From: an uncultured Prevotellaceae bacterium
GTDB taxonomy: Bacteria; Bacteroidota; Bacteroidia; Bacteroidales; Bacteroidaceae
Direction of reading: 5' to 3'
NCBI GenBank assembly: GCA_902761605.1
Contig: CACWLC010000036.1
Span: forward strand, 1-58,771
Length of the DNA stretch: 58,771 nt
The notes under the pieces are model-generated. The model did not search any database, was not told where the DNA came from, and was given only the letters and a program-made list of their open reading frames with translations. This document shows, piece by piece, positions 16,164 to 24,954 of the stretch; position 1 is the stretch's first letter; each line of letters starts with the position of its first letter. The translations under genes were made by a program, and so were the position numbers.

Positions 16164-16201
16164 TTTGGTGCAAAGATACACCAAATCAATCAAACAGCCA
16201 A
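16164..16201 (-). promoter_or_regulatory. Cobalamin operon promoter with flanking inverted repeat
   Basis: On the minus strand TTGG (16201-16198), 19 bases, TATCTTTG (16178-16171). The -7 element is bracketed exactly by a 7-bp inverted repeat: TTTGGTG on one side and CACCAAA on the other. This could be an operator. The start codon follows 10 bases later. No cobalamin riboswitch fits in the 74-base gap. Confidence 0.65.
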
Positions 16202-16234
16202 ATTTTTCGTAAACTATTTTTAACGATAACGTTA

Positions 16235-17665
16235 TTAACAGCTAAGCAGACGATGGCCTAAATCTTTTTCCTTACATACAGATACTATCTGCCGTATTAC
16301 ATCATCCATCTTTGGCACAGAGGCAATATAATATGTGGGATAGTCAGGACATAGTACAACAAGATTCATCGCCTTTACATGTATGCCATAGTAAGTTTCC
16401 AGCATATAACGATAGAGGTTCTGTTGGATACAATAATGATAAAAAGCCGTATCAGGCAGATTGATGCCATTAAATCCCCGTTTGCCTCCAAAACCCTCTA
16501 CAATAGGAGCACCTTGGGTATTCACAACCTTACCACTACGTTTCCAGTCATAGATAGTAAACTCTCCATCGCTCTCACGACAGATAAGGTCGATTGTGCC
16601 AGCAACGTTAAGCTCTTGGTCATATACAGGCCATTCCTGACGATAAGGACGAATCTTGTAATCCTCGACAAAATGAAGGAAATGCTGTTTCTCTCGTTCT
16701 ACGCTAATATCTTCTGTCTTGCCATTATATGTAAAATGACACACTTCCTCAAAGAACCCACGTTGGAAATAGTTCTCTGTCTGAAGATGAACGAAAGTAC
16801 CCACCTCACTGGCAATACGGCCGATGCGATCCCATTGTTCCAGACTCTCCTCTACAGGGATATGGTAACGTGCATATTTCCGTTCAGCAGCAGCCAAAGC
16901 ATCAAACTCCTCGAAGAAATATGCTATCAGCGAACTGACAGGAAGGAATCGCTCCTGACCAGCATAAGTATAGATATGCTCATCTGGTTCGAAATCGATA
17001 AACTGATCCTGTTCATATAGGCCAGAATCTCTGAAAGTCGACATCTTCTCTGCCATATCCTCTGTACGAGGGAGTGCCTTAACTAATTGTTTGCATCTCT
17101 TTTCCTCCTCAGAGAAAACCAGAAGCCTGTTGGGTAGAGGAACCTCCTCTGGATATTGTTCTCCTTTGGCAGCTATCTTCAATGCCTCACTGCGAGTCCA
17201 ACGGTTTATTTGAGGTGTGAAGTTAGTGATGAGAGGTGAGAGTGAGAGGAGAGAGAGAATATATTCTGCACAAGCCAGAGGAGCTCTCTGAATCTGCAGG
17301 ACAGCAAATCTTATTACCGTCCAACCATGACGATTCAAGAGGCTGTCTCTATACTGATCACCACACGACAGATAATGAATAGGTTTGCGATCAATGGTAT
17401 AAGGCTCATCGATTTCTACATCAATGCGTATTTCTGGGCGACCATCAACCAAAAGAGCAATATCTGGATAATAAGGAGGCTGGTGTTCCGACACATTAAT
17501 ACATACATCCTGGAGTATCTGAACCTGCTCAGGCAAAACCTTCTGGAGATACTGAATGAAATAAGCCTCCAAACGACCTGTACGAGGTCTCTGGATTCTG
17601 CGATAAGGATAGAGCACCGTACCTGCTTCCGGACGGCTTACGATAGGATATGTCTCTAAAGCCAT
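16235..17665 (-). CDS. Two-domain PD-(D/E)XK nuclease-like protein
   Basis: 476 residues. The N-terminal ~120 residues resemble the DUF559/Vsr-like restriction-endonuclease fold: YPDIALLVDG, IDVEIDEPY (acidic pair ~84-86) and RDSLLNRHGWTVIRF. After a linker with HIYTYAGQERFLPVSSLIAYFF, residues ~280-476 show a complete RecB/Cas4-like set: His293 in GTFVHLQTE, Asp359 in AGTIDLI, D373-x-K375 in YDWKRS, and QNLYRYMLE as the Q-x3-Y motif. Two nuclease folds in one chain are unusual. It is last in an operon with envelope proteins, 3 bases after DUF3108, which offers no clue. Role unknown: DNA repair, processing or defence are all possible. Confidence 0.65.
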   Translation of the reverse strand: MALETYPIVSRPEAGTVLYPYRRIQRPRTGRLEAYFIQYLQKVLPEQVQILQDVCINVSEHQPPYYPDIALLVDGRPEIRIDVEIDEPYTIDRKPIHYLSCGDQYRDSLLNRHGWTVIRFAVLQIQRAPLACAEYILSLLSLSPLITNFTPQINRWTRSEALKIAAKGEQYPEEVPLPNRLLVFSEEEKRCKQLVKALPRTEDMAEKMSTFRDSGLYEQDQFIDFEPDEHIYTYAGQERFLPVSSLIAYFFEEFDALAAAERKYARYHIPVEESLEQWDRIGRIASEVGTFVHLQTENYFQRGFFEEVCHFTYNGKTEDISVEREKQHFLHFVEDYKIRPYRQEWPVYDQELNVAGTIDLICRESDGEFTIYDWKRSGKVVNTQGAPIVEGFGGKRGFNGINLPDTAFYHYCIQQNLYRYMLETYYGIHVKAMNLVVLCPDYPTYYIASVPKMDDVIRQIVSVCKEKDLGHRLLSC

Positions 17666-17668
17666 AGC

Positions 17669-18478
17669 CTATTTGATCTTTGACGTCATTGGACTACGTA
17701 CACCAGTATAACTCTTCAAGAACGCCTTAGCAGAACCGAATGAGAGGAACATATCAAGACGTACTGGGATATGATTCTGATCGTCAGTGATATAGAATCT
17801 GATAAGTTCGTGGCTCTTATTGTTCTCACGCTCATAGAATGAGAAAACCAGGCAACGGAACTTCTCCTTTGTGCCGTTCATCTTGAAATTCTCCTTACCT
17901 CGATATTCAAGCCATGAGTTAGTAAGACTACGGGCATCGCTTACAGGCATAGGTATCGTCTGATGCTTCTTCATCTTTGAAGCATCGAAGTTTCTGGCAC
18001 GAAGGAATATCGACATCATATCATAGATACAACTCTTATAAGTACTAGTCTTCCAATGCTGCTCTCCATCGGCATCAACACGATGCTTCTTCAACTGGCA
18101 ATAGTCATTAGGATATGAATACCATATCTCATCGATATAATATCTGTCACCCTCACGAGCTCCCTTACGGAAATAGAGTGGAGAAAGATCTGGATTACAA
18201 TAGCTCAACAAGGTATCACGCATAAGGAAATACTTGTCGAGTCTGTTATTGCCTCGAGTTATCAGGTATGACTTCCAGGCATCCTTGCCTTCAAACGTTG
18301 TCATCTTAGTATCCATTTCAGCAGTACCAACCTTTACCCATATAAACTGCCAGTTGAAATACAGATCATATTCAAGCATCTCGCCTGACTTAAAGGCTGT
18401 ATTCTCTATGCCACACTGAGCGGAAGCAGTGAATAGTGAGCAGTGTATGGTGAACAGTATCAATAATATCTTCTTCAT
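17669..18478 (-). CDS. Periplasmic DUF3108-domain protein
   Basis: 269 residues. The signal peptide MKKILLILFTIHCSLFTASA precedes a mature DUF3108 beta-rich domain: FKSGEMLEYDLYFNWQFIWVKVGTAEM, LITRGNNRLDKYF, SPLYFRKGAREGDRYY and the terminal DDQNHIPVRLDMFLSFGSAKAFLKSY. The family's function is unknown; its members are exported envelope proteins. The hydrophobic core of the signal peptide is encoded by a degenerate 7-bp tandem repeat. It sits between the Ig-like lipoprotein (3-base gap) and the nuclease (3-base gap) in one operon. Confidence 0.8.
   Translation of the reverse strand: MKKILLILFTIHCSLFTASAQCGIENTAFKSGEMLEYDLYFNWQFIWVKVGTAEMDTKMTTFEGKDAWKSYLITRGNNRLDKYFLMRDTLLSYCNPDLSPLYFRKGAREGDRYYIDEIWYSYPNDYCQLKKHRVDADGEQHWKTSTYKSCIYDMMSIFLRARNFDASKMKKHQTIPMPVSDARSLTNSWLEYRGKENFKMNGTKEKFRCLVFSFYERENNKSHELIRFYITDDQNHIPVRLDMFLSFGSAKAFLKSYTGVRSPMTSKIK
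18426..18460. repeat. Degenerate 7-bp tandem repeat encoding a signal-peptide core
   Basis: Five consecutive heptads on the plus strand: GCAGTGA, ATAGTGA, GCAGTGT, ATGGTGA, ACAGTAT. On the minus strand they encode residues ~7-18 (LFTIHCSLFTAS) of the DUF3108 protein's signal peptide. Confidence 0.65.
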
Positions 18479-18481
18479 TTT

Positions 18482-20440
18482 TTATTTTTTCTCTAAATTA
18501 ATACCTTTTGATTTCATATATTCGATGCCGAGCTGTTTGGCTCGCTCAATATTACGGTTCTTAAGTTTCTTAGCCTGATCAGGTTTTTGTTTTACGATTG
18601 CCTGAGGTTTTTGACGAAAACGTGGTGTAGCCGTGAGGTTCCACGACTCTGTGACATCCCATTTCTCCTTACATTCCAGTTCCTTAGAATAGTAATATAC
18701 AGCCTCAGCCTGCCTGTCGGCATCATAGTCACCAGTATCCCAAACGCCATTACCGTTAGCATCAATAAATGCACGGAGATAGAATTTACCTGGTGTGACA
18801 TACTTAAACTCTGCCTTACCTTTAGTTACTCTTACTTCTTGCGTGACAGCATCTTGTGAAGTAAGCATCTGAACTATAATGGTTGTGTCGACAGCCTCTA
18901 CCCCACTAATATTAAGAGTCAGTGAACTAAACTCATCGAGTGTCTTAACCTTTATACCTTGTTTATATTGGTTAGACACTAATCCATAGATATCCACAAA
19001 TGCAGCAGAATCGATCTCAAGACTGTACTCTACCCCAAGCTTCCAGTCTGCCAAAATCTCATATTGACGGATACTATTCTCCACAGGACGGAACACGCAT
19101 TCAGCATCATACCACAGGGAGTCGATCTGAGAATAAAGATGAACTGCCGATGTATCACAATGCATAAGAGGTGTTGGCATCTCAACAGTTATCTTCTGTC
19201 CTGGAACCATTGATGCTGGAACAGCAAACTTTGGTTCAAGAGGTTTTACTGGATAGATACTATCGTATTTCTCTTCACGTTTCTTTTTCTTATCCTGTTC
19301 CTTCTGCCACTTCTCAATCTCCTTAGCTTTTTCTTTCATACGTTTCTCGTACGATACCTTTGGTACAATATCAACGGCAGAGTCTGTCTGTAGCACAAGA
19401 TTGCCAAGGGTGTCAGTAACATGATAAGTGATATCCATACTGAGAGTATCCTGATTAACTAACGTTGTATCACGAATCCAGTAATGGATAGTATCTCGCT
19501 TTTCATTTGTCTCGATGATAAAGGCACTGTCAGCCTTGAAGTTAAGACCTTTTATCTGTGGCAACAGAGAGTCGCCATAAGTAAAATACATCGAGATCTT
19601 ATTCGGCTCCACACGCTCAGTCTTCAACAGCGTACGATCAGTCTGAAGTTGCTTAAAGGCAAGCAGAGTGATATCGTCAGGCAGAAAGTGAGTATATGGC
19701 TTCTGCAACAAAGCATCGATATGAAGAGAATCGCGCCATACAGTATCCACTCTTGTGTCTGGCTTTGATGATGGCTCAAATGTATCATGATTAAAAGCTA
19801 TCATCTCACCCTTCTGGGTAAAGCGGAAATCACCATCAGCATCTTGTAGTGCATAAGCACGATAAGTACCTGGAGCAACACCCTTAATAACGAAATGGCC
19901 ACTTCCATCAGTACGTGATATTCGCATCAATGGCTTTGTCTTAAAGGCAGAATCAGCAAGATCATCATATAGACCTACGGCAATACCTTTTATTGGTTCC
20001 AGATTGCTTGCGTCAAGTACATATCCTGAAACCTCAAATGTATCGATTTGCTCTCCTGTTGAGAAACTATAAGTATAGTTACCCATAGGGTTGCCCTCAT
20101 TATTATCGCTTATGGCATCGCTGAAGTCGATGGTATAAGTTGTGTTATCTTTAAGGGTGTCCTGAAGCTCAACGATGATTTTCTTACCTGATGCCTTAAT
20201 CTCAGGCTGCTCCAGTTGTGGTGGAGACACAATAACCTTATTTGTGGCATCTTCAAGTTTTATAAACTCATCGAAGAGTATTGTTATCTTCTTTGACTTC
20301 ACGTTTGTTGCCTTATCTTCTGGTGTGGCACCAATAACCCTTGGAGGATCGTCATCATACCATCCACCATCGGGCGAACCCATTCTCGCACATCCAACGA
20401 TGATACTTGCTATACAGAAAATATAAAAGAGCTTCTTCAT
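18482..20440 (-). CDS. Ig-like (Big_5) domain lipoprotein
   Basis: 652 residues. The lipoprotein signal ends IIVGC (Cys17). A Big_5-type Ig-like domain follows (~32-135: PPRVIGATPEDKATNV through YTYSFSTGEQ), then a carboxypeptidase-regulatory-like beta sandwich (VSGYVLDASNLEPIKGIAVGLYDD ... GTYRAYALQDADGD). A charged Lys/Glu helix lies near ~375-400 (KEKAKEIEKWQKEQDKKKK), with further beta domains and a basic C-terminus. This set is widespread in Bacteroidota as an outer-membrane-anchored lipoprotein of unknown function. It overlaps the GH3 gene upstream by four bases (ATGA). Confidence 0.8.
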   Translation of the reverse strand: MKKLFYIFCIASIIVGCARMGSPDGGWYDDDPPRVIGATPEDKATNVKSKKITILFDEFIKLEDATNKVIVSPPQLEQPEIKASGKKIIVELQDTLKDNTTYTIDFSDAISDNNEGNPMGNYTYSFSTGEQIDTFEVSGYVLDASNLEPIKGIAVGLYDDLADSAFKTKPLMRISRTDGSGHFVIKGVAPGTYRAYALQDADGDFRFTQKGEMIAFNHDTFEPSSKPDTRVDTVWRDSLHIDALLQKPYTHFLPDDITLLAFKQLQTDRTLLKTERVEPNKISMYFTYGDSLLPQIKGLNFKADSAFIIETNEKRDTIHYWIRDTTLVNQDTLSMDITYHVTDTLGNLVLQTDSAVDIVPKVSYEKRMKEKAKEIEKWQKEQDKKKKREEKYDSIYPVKPLEPKFAVPASMVPGQKITVEMPTPLMHCDTSAVHLYSQIDSLWYDAECVFRPVENSIRQYEILADWKLGVEYSLEIDSAAFVDIYGLVSNQYKQGIKVKTLDEFSSLTLNISGVEAVDTTIIVQMLTSQDAVTQEVRVTKGKAEFKYVTPGKFYLRAFIDANGNGVWDTGDYDADRQAEAVYYYSKELECKEKWDVTESWNLTATPRFRQKPQAIVKQKPDQAKKLKNRNIERAKQLGIEYMKSKGINLEKK

Positions 20441-21930
20441 CGATTGAGGTTTAAGAGTTGTTCAATACTGTCACGACTATTACTCAAACGAGGCACCTTA
20501 TGCTGACCACCCAGCTTACCACGTAGCTTAAGCCAGTCATTAAACAGATTCTGCCGAGCCTCGATAATCTCAAGTGGCTGAAGGGTGATATTCTTATATC
20601 GCTTGGCTTCATAGTCGCTGTTTATCTCTTGCAGACGCTTGTCGAGCAGTTCAGCAAACTTATTGATATCCTGAGGAGGCTTGGCAAACTCAATGAGCCA
20701 CTGATGGCGACATTTTGCATTAGCATCCATAAATACTGGTGCTGCTGTATATTCGCTTACTTCTGCCCCTGTCTGTTCACAAGCGTATGCCAATCCCTTC
20801 TCTGCATTATCCACTATCAGCTCCTCACCAAAGGCATTTATAAAGTGCTTCGTACGGCCAGAGATGATGAACTTATATGGATTGACAGATGTGAACTGGA
20901 TGGTATCGCCTATCTCATAGCGCCACAAACCACAACAGGTTGAAATCACCATCGCATAGTTCTTACCTGTCTCAACAGCCCAAAGGGGCACAATATCACC
21001 CCCGTCCATTGGAATGAACTCATAGAAAACATCATAGTCGAGCATCAGGAGCATAGACTTGTCTGATGGATCGTCCTGAAGTCCGAAGAATCCTTCGCTG
21101 GCATTATAGGTTTCCATATAATGCATTTTTGGTGAAGTGATGAGTTGTTCATACTGCTTGCGATAAGGCGTAAAAGCCACACCACCATGAAAGAACACCT
21201 CGATATTTGGCCATACCTCTTCGAGATGCTGCTTCCCTGTTATCTCCATCATCCTGGTAAGCACAGAAAGCATCCATGAAGGCACACCAGAGATGTTTGT
21301 CACATTCTTGTTCATCGCCTCACGAGCTATACGATCGCGCTTTATCTCAAAATCACTCAGTAGAGCTGTCTTCTTCTTGGGAACTCGTACGAGATTCGCC
21401 AGAGGATTGATATTTTCGATAAGAATAGCACTAAGGTCACCTACCAGAGAATCCTTCACGTTATAGTTAGGAGCATGGCTACCACCAAGTATCAACGACC
21501 TTCCGTCGAAGATACGTGACTTAGGATTGTTCTTCAGATACATCGCCACAGCATCAAAACCACCCTTGTAATGCATCCGTTTCAGACCTTCCTTACTTAC
21601 TGGTATGAACTTTGACTTATCGTTAGTGGTGCCAGACGATTTGGCATACCATTTCACACGTCCTGGCCAAAGAACATCAGTCTCACCATGACGCATACGA
21701 TCGATAGATTCCTTAAGTTCCTCGTATGTATTAACAGGGATATGTTTTATGAATTCTTCGTATCCTTTAATGCTGTCAAAGGCGTGTTTACGTCCATATT
21801 CTGTATCTTTGGCCTCAGCAATCAGACTGCTAAGCACTGCCCTTTGCAGCACTTCTCCTCCTGTCTGATGCTTGTCCAGTTCCCTTTGCCGAGACTCAAA
21901 GACCTTTCTTACTATACTTGTTACACTCAT
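20437..21930 (-). CDS. GH3-family acyl-adenylate-type enzyme (complete)
   Basis: 497 residues, full family length. The three ATP/AMP-binding motifs are intact: SSGTT at residues 98-102, YNASEG near 275 and WRYEIGDTIQ. The C-terminal lid domain is present (FINAFGEELIVDNAEKGLAYACEQTGAEV). Plant GH3 enzymes conjugate amino acids to acyl acids through an acyl-adenylate; the substrate of the widespread Bacteroidota homologues is not known. It heads an operon with the Ig-like lipoprotein, DUF3108 and nuclease genes, and has its own TAATTTTG element. Comparison with the degenerate relative at 3.2-4.4 kb is informative. Confidence 0.85.
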   Translation of the reverse strand: MSVTSIVRKVFESRQRELDKHQTGGEVLQRAVLSSLIAEAKDTEYGRKHAFDSIKGYEEFIKHIPVNTYEELKESIDRMRHGETDVLWPGRVKWYAKSSGTTNDKSKFIPVSKEGLKRMHYKGGFDAVAMYLKNNPKSRIFDGRSLILGGSHAPNYNVKDSLVGDLSAILIENINPLANLVRVPKKKTALLSDFEIKRDRIAREAMNKNVTNISGVPSWMLSVLTRMMEITGKQHLEEVWPNIEVFFHGGVAFTPYRKQYEQLITSPKMHYMETYNASEGFFGLQDDPSDKSMLLMLDYDVFYEFIPMDGGDIVPLWAVETGKNYAMVISTCCGLWRYEIGDTIQFTSVNPYKFIISGRTKHFINAFGEELIVDNAEKGLAYACEQTGAEVSEYTAAPVFMDANAKCRHQWLIEFAKPPQDINKFAELLDKRLQEINSDYEAKRYKNITLQPLEIIEARQNLFNDWLKLRGKLGGQHKVPRLSNSRDSIEQLLNLNR

Positions 21931-21949
21931 TTTTGCGCATATTTGGCTG

Positions 21950-21957
21950 CAAAATTA
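21950..21957 (-). promoter_or_regulatory. -7 element of the GH3 operon
   Basis: Minus-strand TAATTTTG, 19 bases before the GH3 start codon. Confidence 0.5.
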
Positions 21958-22031
21958 AACAAAACCATTGTAACAGCACAAAAATTTACGTTTTTTTTAT
22001 ATAATAAGGTATAAAAAGCAAGAAGCCAAGA

Positions 22032-22100
22032 TTTTATTCCCAGCGTGGGAACAAAATATTCCCAGCCTGGGAATGAAATGTTCCCACGCTGGGAATAAAA
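22032..22100. repeat. Three TTCCC-N5-GGGAA palindromes at 22-bp spacing
   Basis: Units at 22037-22051 (TTCCCAGCGTGGGAA), 22059-22073 (TTCCCAGCCTGGGAA) and 22081-22095 (TTCCCACGCTGGGAA) have centres exactly 22 bases apart. The outer units with their flanks (22032-22053, 22079-22100) form a perfect 22-bp inverted repeat. The cluster lies 12 bases after the rnc stop and about 100 bases upstream of the GH3 gene; it could be an operator array or an intergenic mobile palindrome. Confidence 0.75.
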
Positions 22101-22111
22101 ACAAAGGTATA

Positions 22112-23152
22112 TTATCCCTCAGCAAAGGCAGCAGCCTCAGCTTCAGCAATTATATCTTCGCGAGATTTCTCCTTATGGGTGATGTCGGAAAGATCGAATT
22201 CATCCTCCAGTTTAGAGTTTGCTGCCGCTACAGATTTTTCCTCGAAAGATTCCTGTGGAGCGGTAGCAAACTCTACACTCTCAGTTCTAAACTCTCCACT
22301 ATCATTACTTATAATAAAATCCTGCTGCTCTTTCTCAGGATCAGGCACCATCATCGTTGGCTCTTCCTCCATCTTCGTACGATCAGACTTCGCCTTGAAG
22401 ACAGCCTCAACAAACTGGGGTTCACGCTTTAATCTCTGAAGAGTATCTTTTGATGCAAGTTGCTGGGCCTCCTTTTTAGAAAAACCAGAACCTTTCTCAC
22501 CCTCAACTCCTTCGAGCATCACCTGAAAACTGAATATCGGACTACCATTATCATCCTTTTTCTGTTTCAGCATGCGATACTCCATGCGTACCTTATTCTT
22601 CTGACTCCACTCAAGCAACTTAGACTTGAAGTTTACCTCCTTGAAAGCCACCTTGTCGAGATCAATATATTTTCCAAGTACACGATTCTCCCAAAACCAC
22701 ATGCAAGCATCATATCCACGATCCAGATAGATTGCCCCCACAAGAGCTTCGAAGGCATTACCACCTACGTAGCTGTTATGAGAATTACTGCGTCCTGCAG
22801 ACAGTATGAGTTGGGAAAGTCCCATCTCTGTGGCAAGTTTTCCAAGAGTCTCACGAGAAACGAGCTTACTACGGGTATTAGTAAGAAATCCTTCTCGTTT
22901 ACCTTCATAATGACGATATACGATATCGCCCACAGCAGCATCGAGTATAGCATCTCCAAGAAACTCAAGACGTTCGTTATTCAGAGGTTTTCCCTTGTCA
23001 TTACGCCTTCCGATGCTCTTGTGCATAAGTGCCTGTTGATAATATTTGATATCACGAGGGTAGAATCCAAGTATATCGTAGAGAGCAGAAAAAAGCTCCT
23101 TCTCCTTACGGAAAGGGAGCTTTATATAATCAATAATGTTATTAATCCACAT
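22112..23152 (-). CDS. rnc: Ribonuclease III with acidic C-terminal extension
   Basis: 346 residues. The RNase III signature NERLEFLGDAIL (residues 59-70) supplies catalytic acidic residues, and the second catalytic Glu lies in GGNAFEALVGAIYLD. A dsRNA-binding domain follows (~174-243: NFKSKLLEWSQK ... GFSKKEAQQLASKDTLQRL). About 100 extra residues beyond the dsRBD are Glu/Ser/Thr-rich and probably disordered; E. coli RNase III is only 226 residues. The enzyme processes rRNA precursors and structured mRNAs. Its start overlaps the fabF stop by 11 bases; acpP-fabF-rnc is a recurrent Bacteroidota cluster. Confidence 0.95.
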   Translation of the reverse strand: MWINNIIDYIKLPFRKEKELFSALYDILGFYPRDIKYYQQALMHKSIGRRNDKGKPLNNERLEFLGDAILDAAVGDIVYRHYEGKREGFLTNTRSKLVSRETLGKLATEMGLSQLILSAGRSNSHNSYVGGNAFEALVGAIYLDRGYDACMWFWENRVLGKYIDLDKVAFKEVNFKSKLLEWSQKNKVRMEYRMLKQKKDDNGSPIFSFQVMLEGVEGEKGSGFSKKEAQQLASKDTLQRLKREPQFVEAVFKAKSDRTKMEEEPTMMVPDPEKEQQDFIISNDSGEFRTESVEFATAPQESFEEKSVAAANSKLEDEFDLSDITHKEKSREDIIAEAEAAAFAEG

Positions 23153-24404
23153 ATTTCTTGAATACTACACAAGCGTTATGACCACCAAATCCGAAGGTGT
23201 TGCTGAGTCCAGCACGTACCTCACGCTTCTGAGCCTTGTTGAATGTGAAGTTCAGGTTATAGTCGATTTCAGGATCCTCATCGCCTTCCTCATGGTTGAT
23301 GGTTGGAGGAACAATGTCGTTCTTTACTGCGAGTACAGTTGCCATTGCCTCAACAGCTCCAGCAGCACCAAGCAGGTGACCTGTCATCGACTTTGTAGAT
23401 GAAATATTCAATTTGAATGCAGCATCGCCAAATACCTCCTTGATAGCCTTGGCCTCAGAGATATCACCAACGTGGGTAGAAGTACCATGAACATTAATAT
23501 AGTCGATGTCCTCAGGTTTCATACCTGCATCTTCGAGAGCATTCTTCATCACAAGCTTAGCACCCAGACCCTCAGGATGAGAAGCAGTGATATGATGAGC
23601 ATCAGCACTCATACCAGCACCAACCATCTCAGCATATATCTTAGCACCACGAGCCTTTGCATGCTCCAACTCCTCAAGAATCAGACAGCCAGCACCCTCA
23701 GCCATGATGAATCCATCGCGACTGGCACTGAAAGGACGGCTTGCCTTCTCTGGCTCATCATTACGGGTAGAGAGAGCCTTCATGGCATTGAATCCACCTA
23801 CACCAGTAGCACAGATGGCAGCCTCAGCACCTCCGGCAAGAATCATGTTAGCCTTGCCTAAGCGGATAAGGTTGAAGGCATCAGCAAGTGCATTTGATGA
23901 AGAAGCACATGCAGAAGCGGTAATATAATTGGGGCCGTGGAAGCCATACATAATAGAAATCTGACCTGCTGCGATGTCGGCAATCATCTTCGGAATGAAG
24001 AAGGGATTGAACTTAGGACCATCGGCCTCATGCTGACCATAGTATGTTACTTCTTCCTCGAAGGTCTTAATTCCACCGATACCTACACCAAAAACCACAC
24101 CAATACGGTCTTTATCCTCAGTATCGAGATCCATCTTGCTATCCTCAACAGCCTGCTTGGCGGCAATCATGGCCAACTGTGTATAGCGGTCCATCTTACG
24201 AGCCTCCTTGCGATCAAGATACTCATTCACATCAAGGTTCTTCACCTCACAAGCGAACTTTGTCTTAAAATTGGTTGTATCGAAAAGTGTAATAGGTGCT
24301 GCTCCGCTTACTCCGTTGATGAGATTATTCCATGTCTCTTCAGGATTATTACCAACAGGAGTTACTGCGCCCAGACCTGTTACAACTACTCTTTTTAATT
24401 CCAT
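23142..24404 (-). CDS. fabF: Beta-ketoacyl-ACP synthase II
   Basis: 420 residues, typical KAS II. The Cys-His-His triad is visible: TASACASSSNAL (Cys near 168), INVHGTSTHVGD (His near 307) and STKSMTGHLLGAAGAVE (His near 344). The N-terminus VVVTGLGAVTPVG is typical of the family, and the C-terminal GLSNTFGFGGHNACVVFKK is diagnostic. It performs the elongating Claisen condensation of fatty-acid synthesis on malonyl-ACP and sits directly after acpP. A 16-bp hairpin in the 65-base gap probably tunes read-through from acpP. Confidence 0.96.
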   Translation of the reverse strand: MELKRVVVTGLGAVTPVGNNPEETWNNLINGVSGAAPITLFDTTNFKTKFACEVKNLDVNEYLDRKEARKMDRYTQLAMIAAKQAVEDSKMDLDTEDKDRIGVVFGVGIGGIKTFEEEVTYYGQHEADGPKFNPFFIPKMIADIAAGQISIMYGFHGPNYITASACASSSNALADAFNLIRLGKANMILAGGAEAAICATGVGGFNAMKALSTRNDEPEKASRPFSASRDGFIMAEGAGCLILEELEHAKARGAKIYAEMVGAGMSADAHHITASHPEGLGAKLVMKNALEDAGMKPEDIDYINVHGTSTHVGDISEAKAIKEVFGDAAFKLNISSTKSMTGHLLGAAGAVEAMATVLAVKNDIVPPTINHEEGDEDPEIDYNLNFTFNKAQKREVRAGLSNTFGFGGHNACVVFKKYVD

Positions 24405-24419
24405 AAGCTAATTTTAAAG

Positions 24420-24456
24420 CATAATGGTTGCTTCGTAATCCGAAGCAACCATTATG
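24420..24456 (-). terminator. Hairpin between acpP and fabF
   Basis: Perfect 16-bp inverted repeat (24420-24435 and 24441-24456) around a 5-base loop. No T-run follows, so an attenuator or an mRNA-stabilising end of acpP is more likely than a full terminator. Confidence 0.6.
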
Positions 24457-24469
24457 TTATAATACAAAT

Positions 24470-24706
24470 TTATTTTGCGTTCTCCTCGATATAAGCGATA
24501 GCATCACCTACAGTACCGATCTTCTCAGCCTTATCGTCGGGGATAGAGATACCAAACTCCTTCTCAAACTCCATGATGAGCTCAACGGTATCCAGTGAGT
24601 CTGCGCCAAGATCATTTGTGAAACTTGCCTCTGGCTTAACCTCAGCCTCATCAACACCCAGTTTGTCTACGATAATAGCCTTTACTTTGCTTTCAATTTC
24701 TGACAT
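24470..24706 (-). CDS. acpP: Acyl carrier protein
   Basis: 78 residues, strongly acidic. The phosphopantetheine attachment Ser is in [15 protein letters not shown] (residue ~39), flanked by FTNDLGAD. The family's helix-III and IV segments [23 protein letters not shown] are present. It carries growing acyl chains for FabF and the rest of the cycle. It is the first gene of acpP-fabF-rnc; a near-consensus TTACTTTG lies about 36 bases upstream (24742-24749). Confidence 0.97.
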   Translation of the reverse strand: MSEIESKVKAIIVDKLGVDEAEVKPEASFTNDLGADSLDTVELIMEFEKEFGISIPDDKAEKIGTVGDAIAYIEENAK

Positions 24707-24896
24707 AATTTTCTTTCTTTAAAATGTTAATTTTCGGGGTGCAAAGTAACACATTTTCTTTCACTTACGCAAATTTTTTTAAGAAAAACTATCATAACTT
24801 TGCACATTTATGGTATAATTGTGCATAAAATAAACCTTTTTGTGTGCGTTACCAGCACTAAAAATGCAAAAATCACATAAATATATGCAGAATTAG

Positions 24897-24927
24897 TTGG
24901 ATAATTAAAAAGGTTTCTGTATCTTTG
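24897..24927 (+). promoter_or_regulatory. Promoter of the DUF4254-GT9-rubredoxin genes
   Basis: TTGG at 24897-24900, 19 bases, TATCTTTG at 24920-24927. The start codon at 24955 follows 27 bases later. Confidence 0.7.
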
Positions 24928-24954
24928 CACCTAAACAATAGATATAACAAAAAA

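Noticed and set aside
16161-16234. Cobalamin riboswitch upstream of the cob operon
   Set aside because: The gap is only 74 bases and is filled by the promoter; no B12-box-like structure is visible there or upstream of SDR-cbiB.
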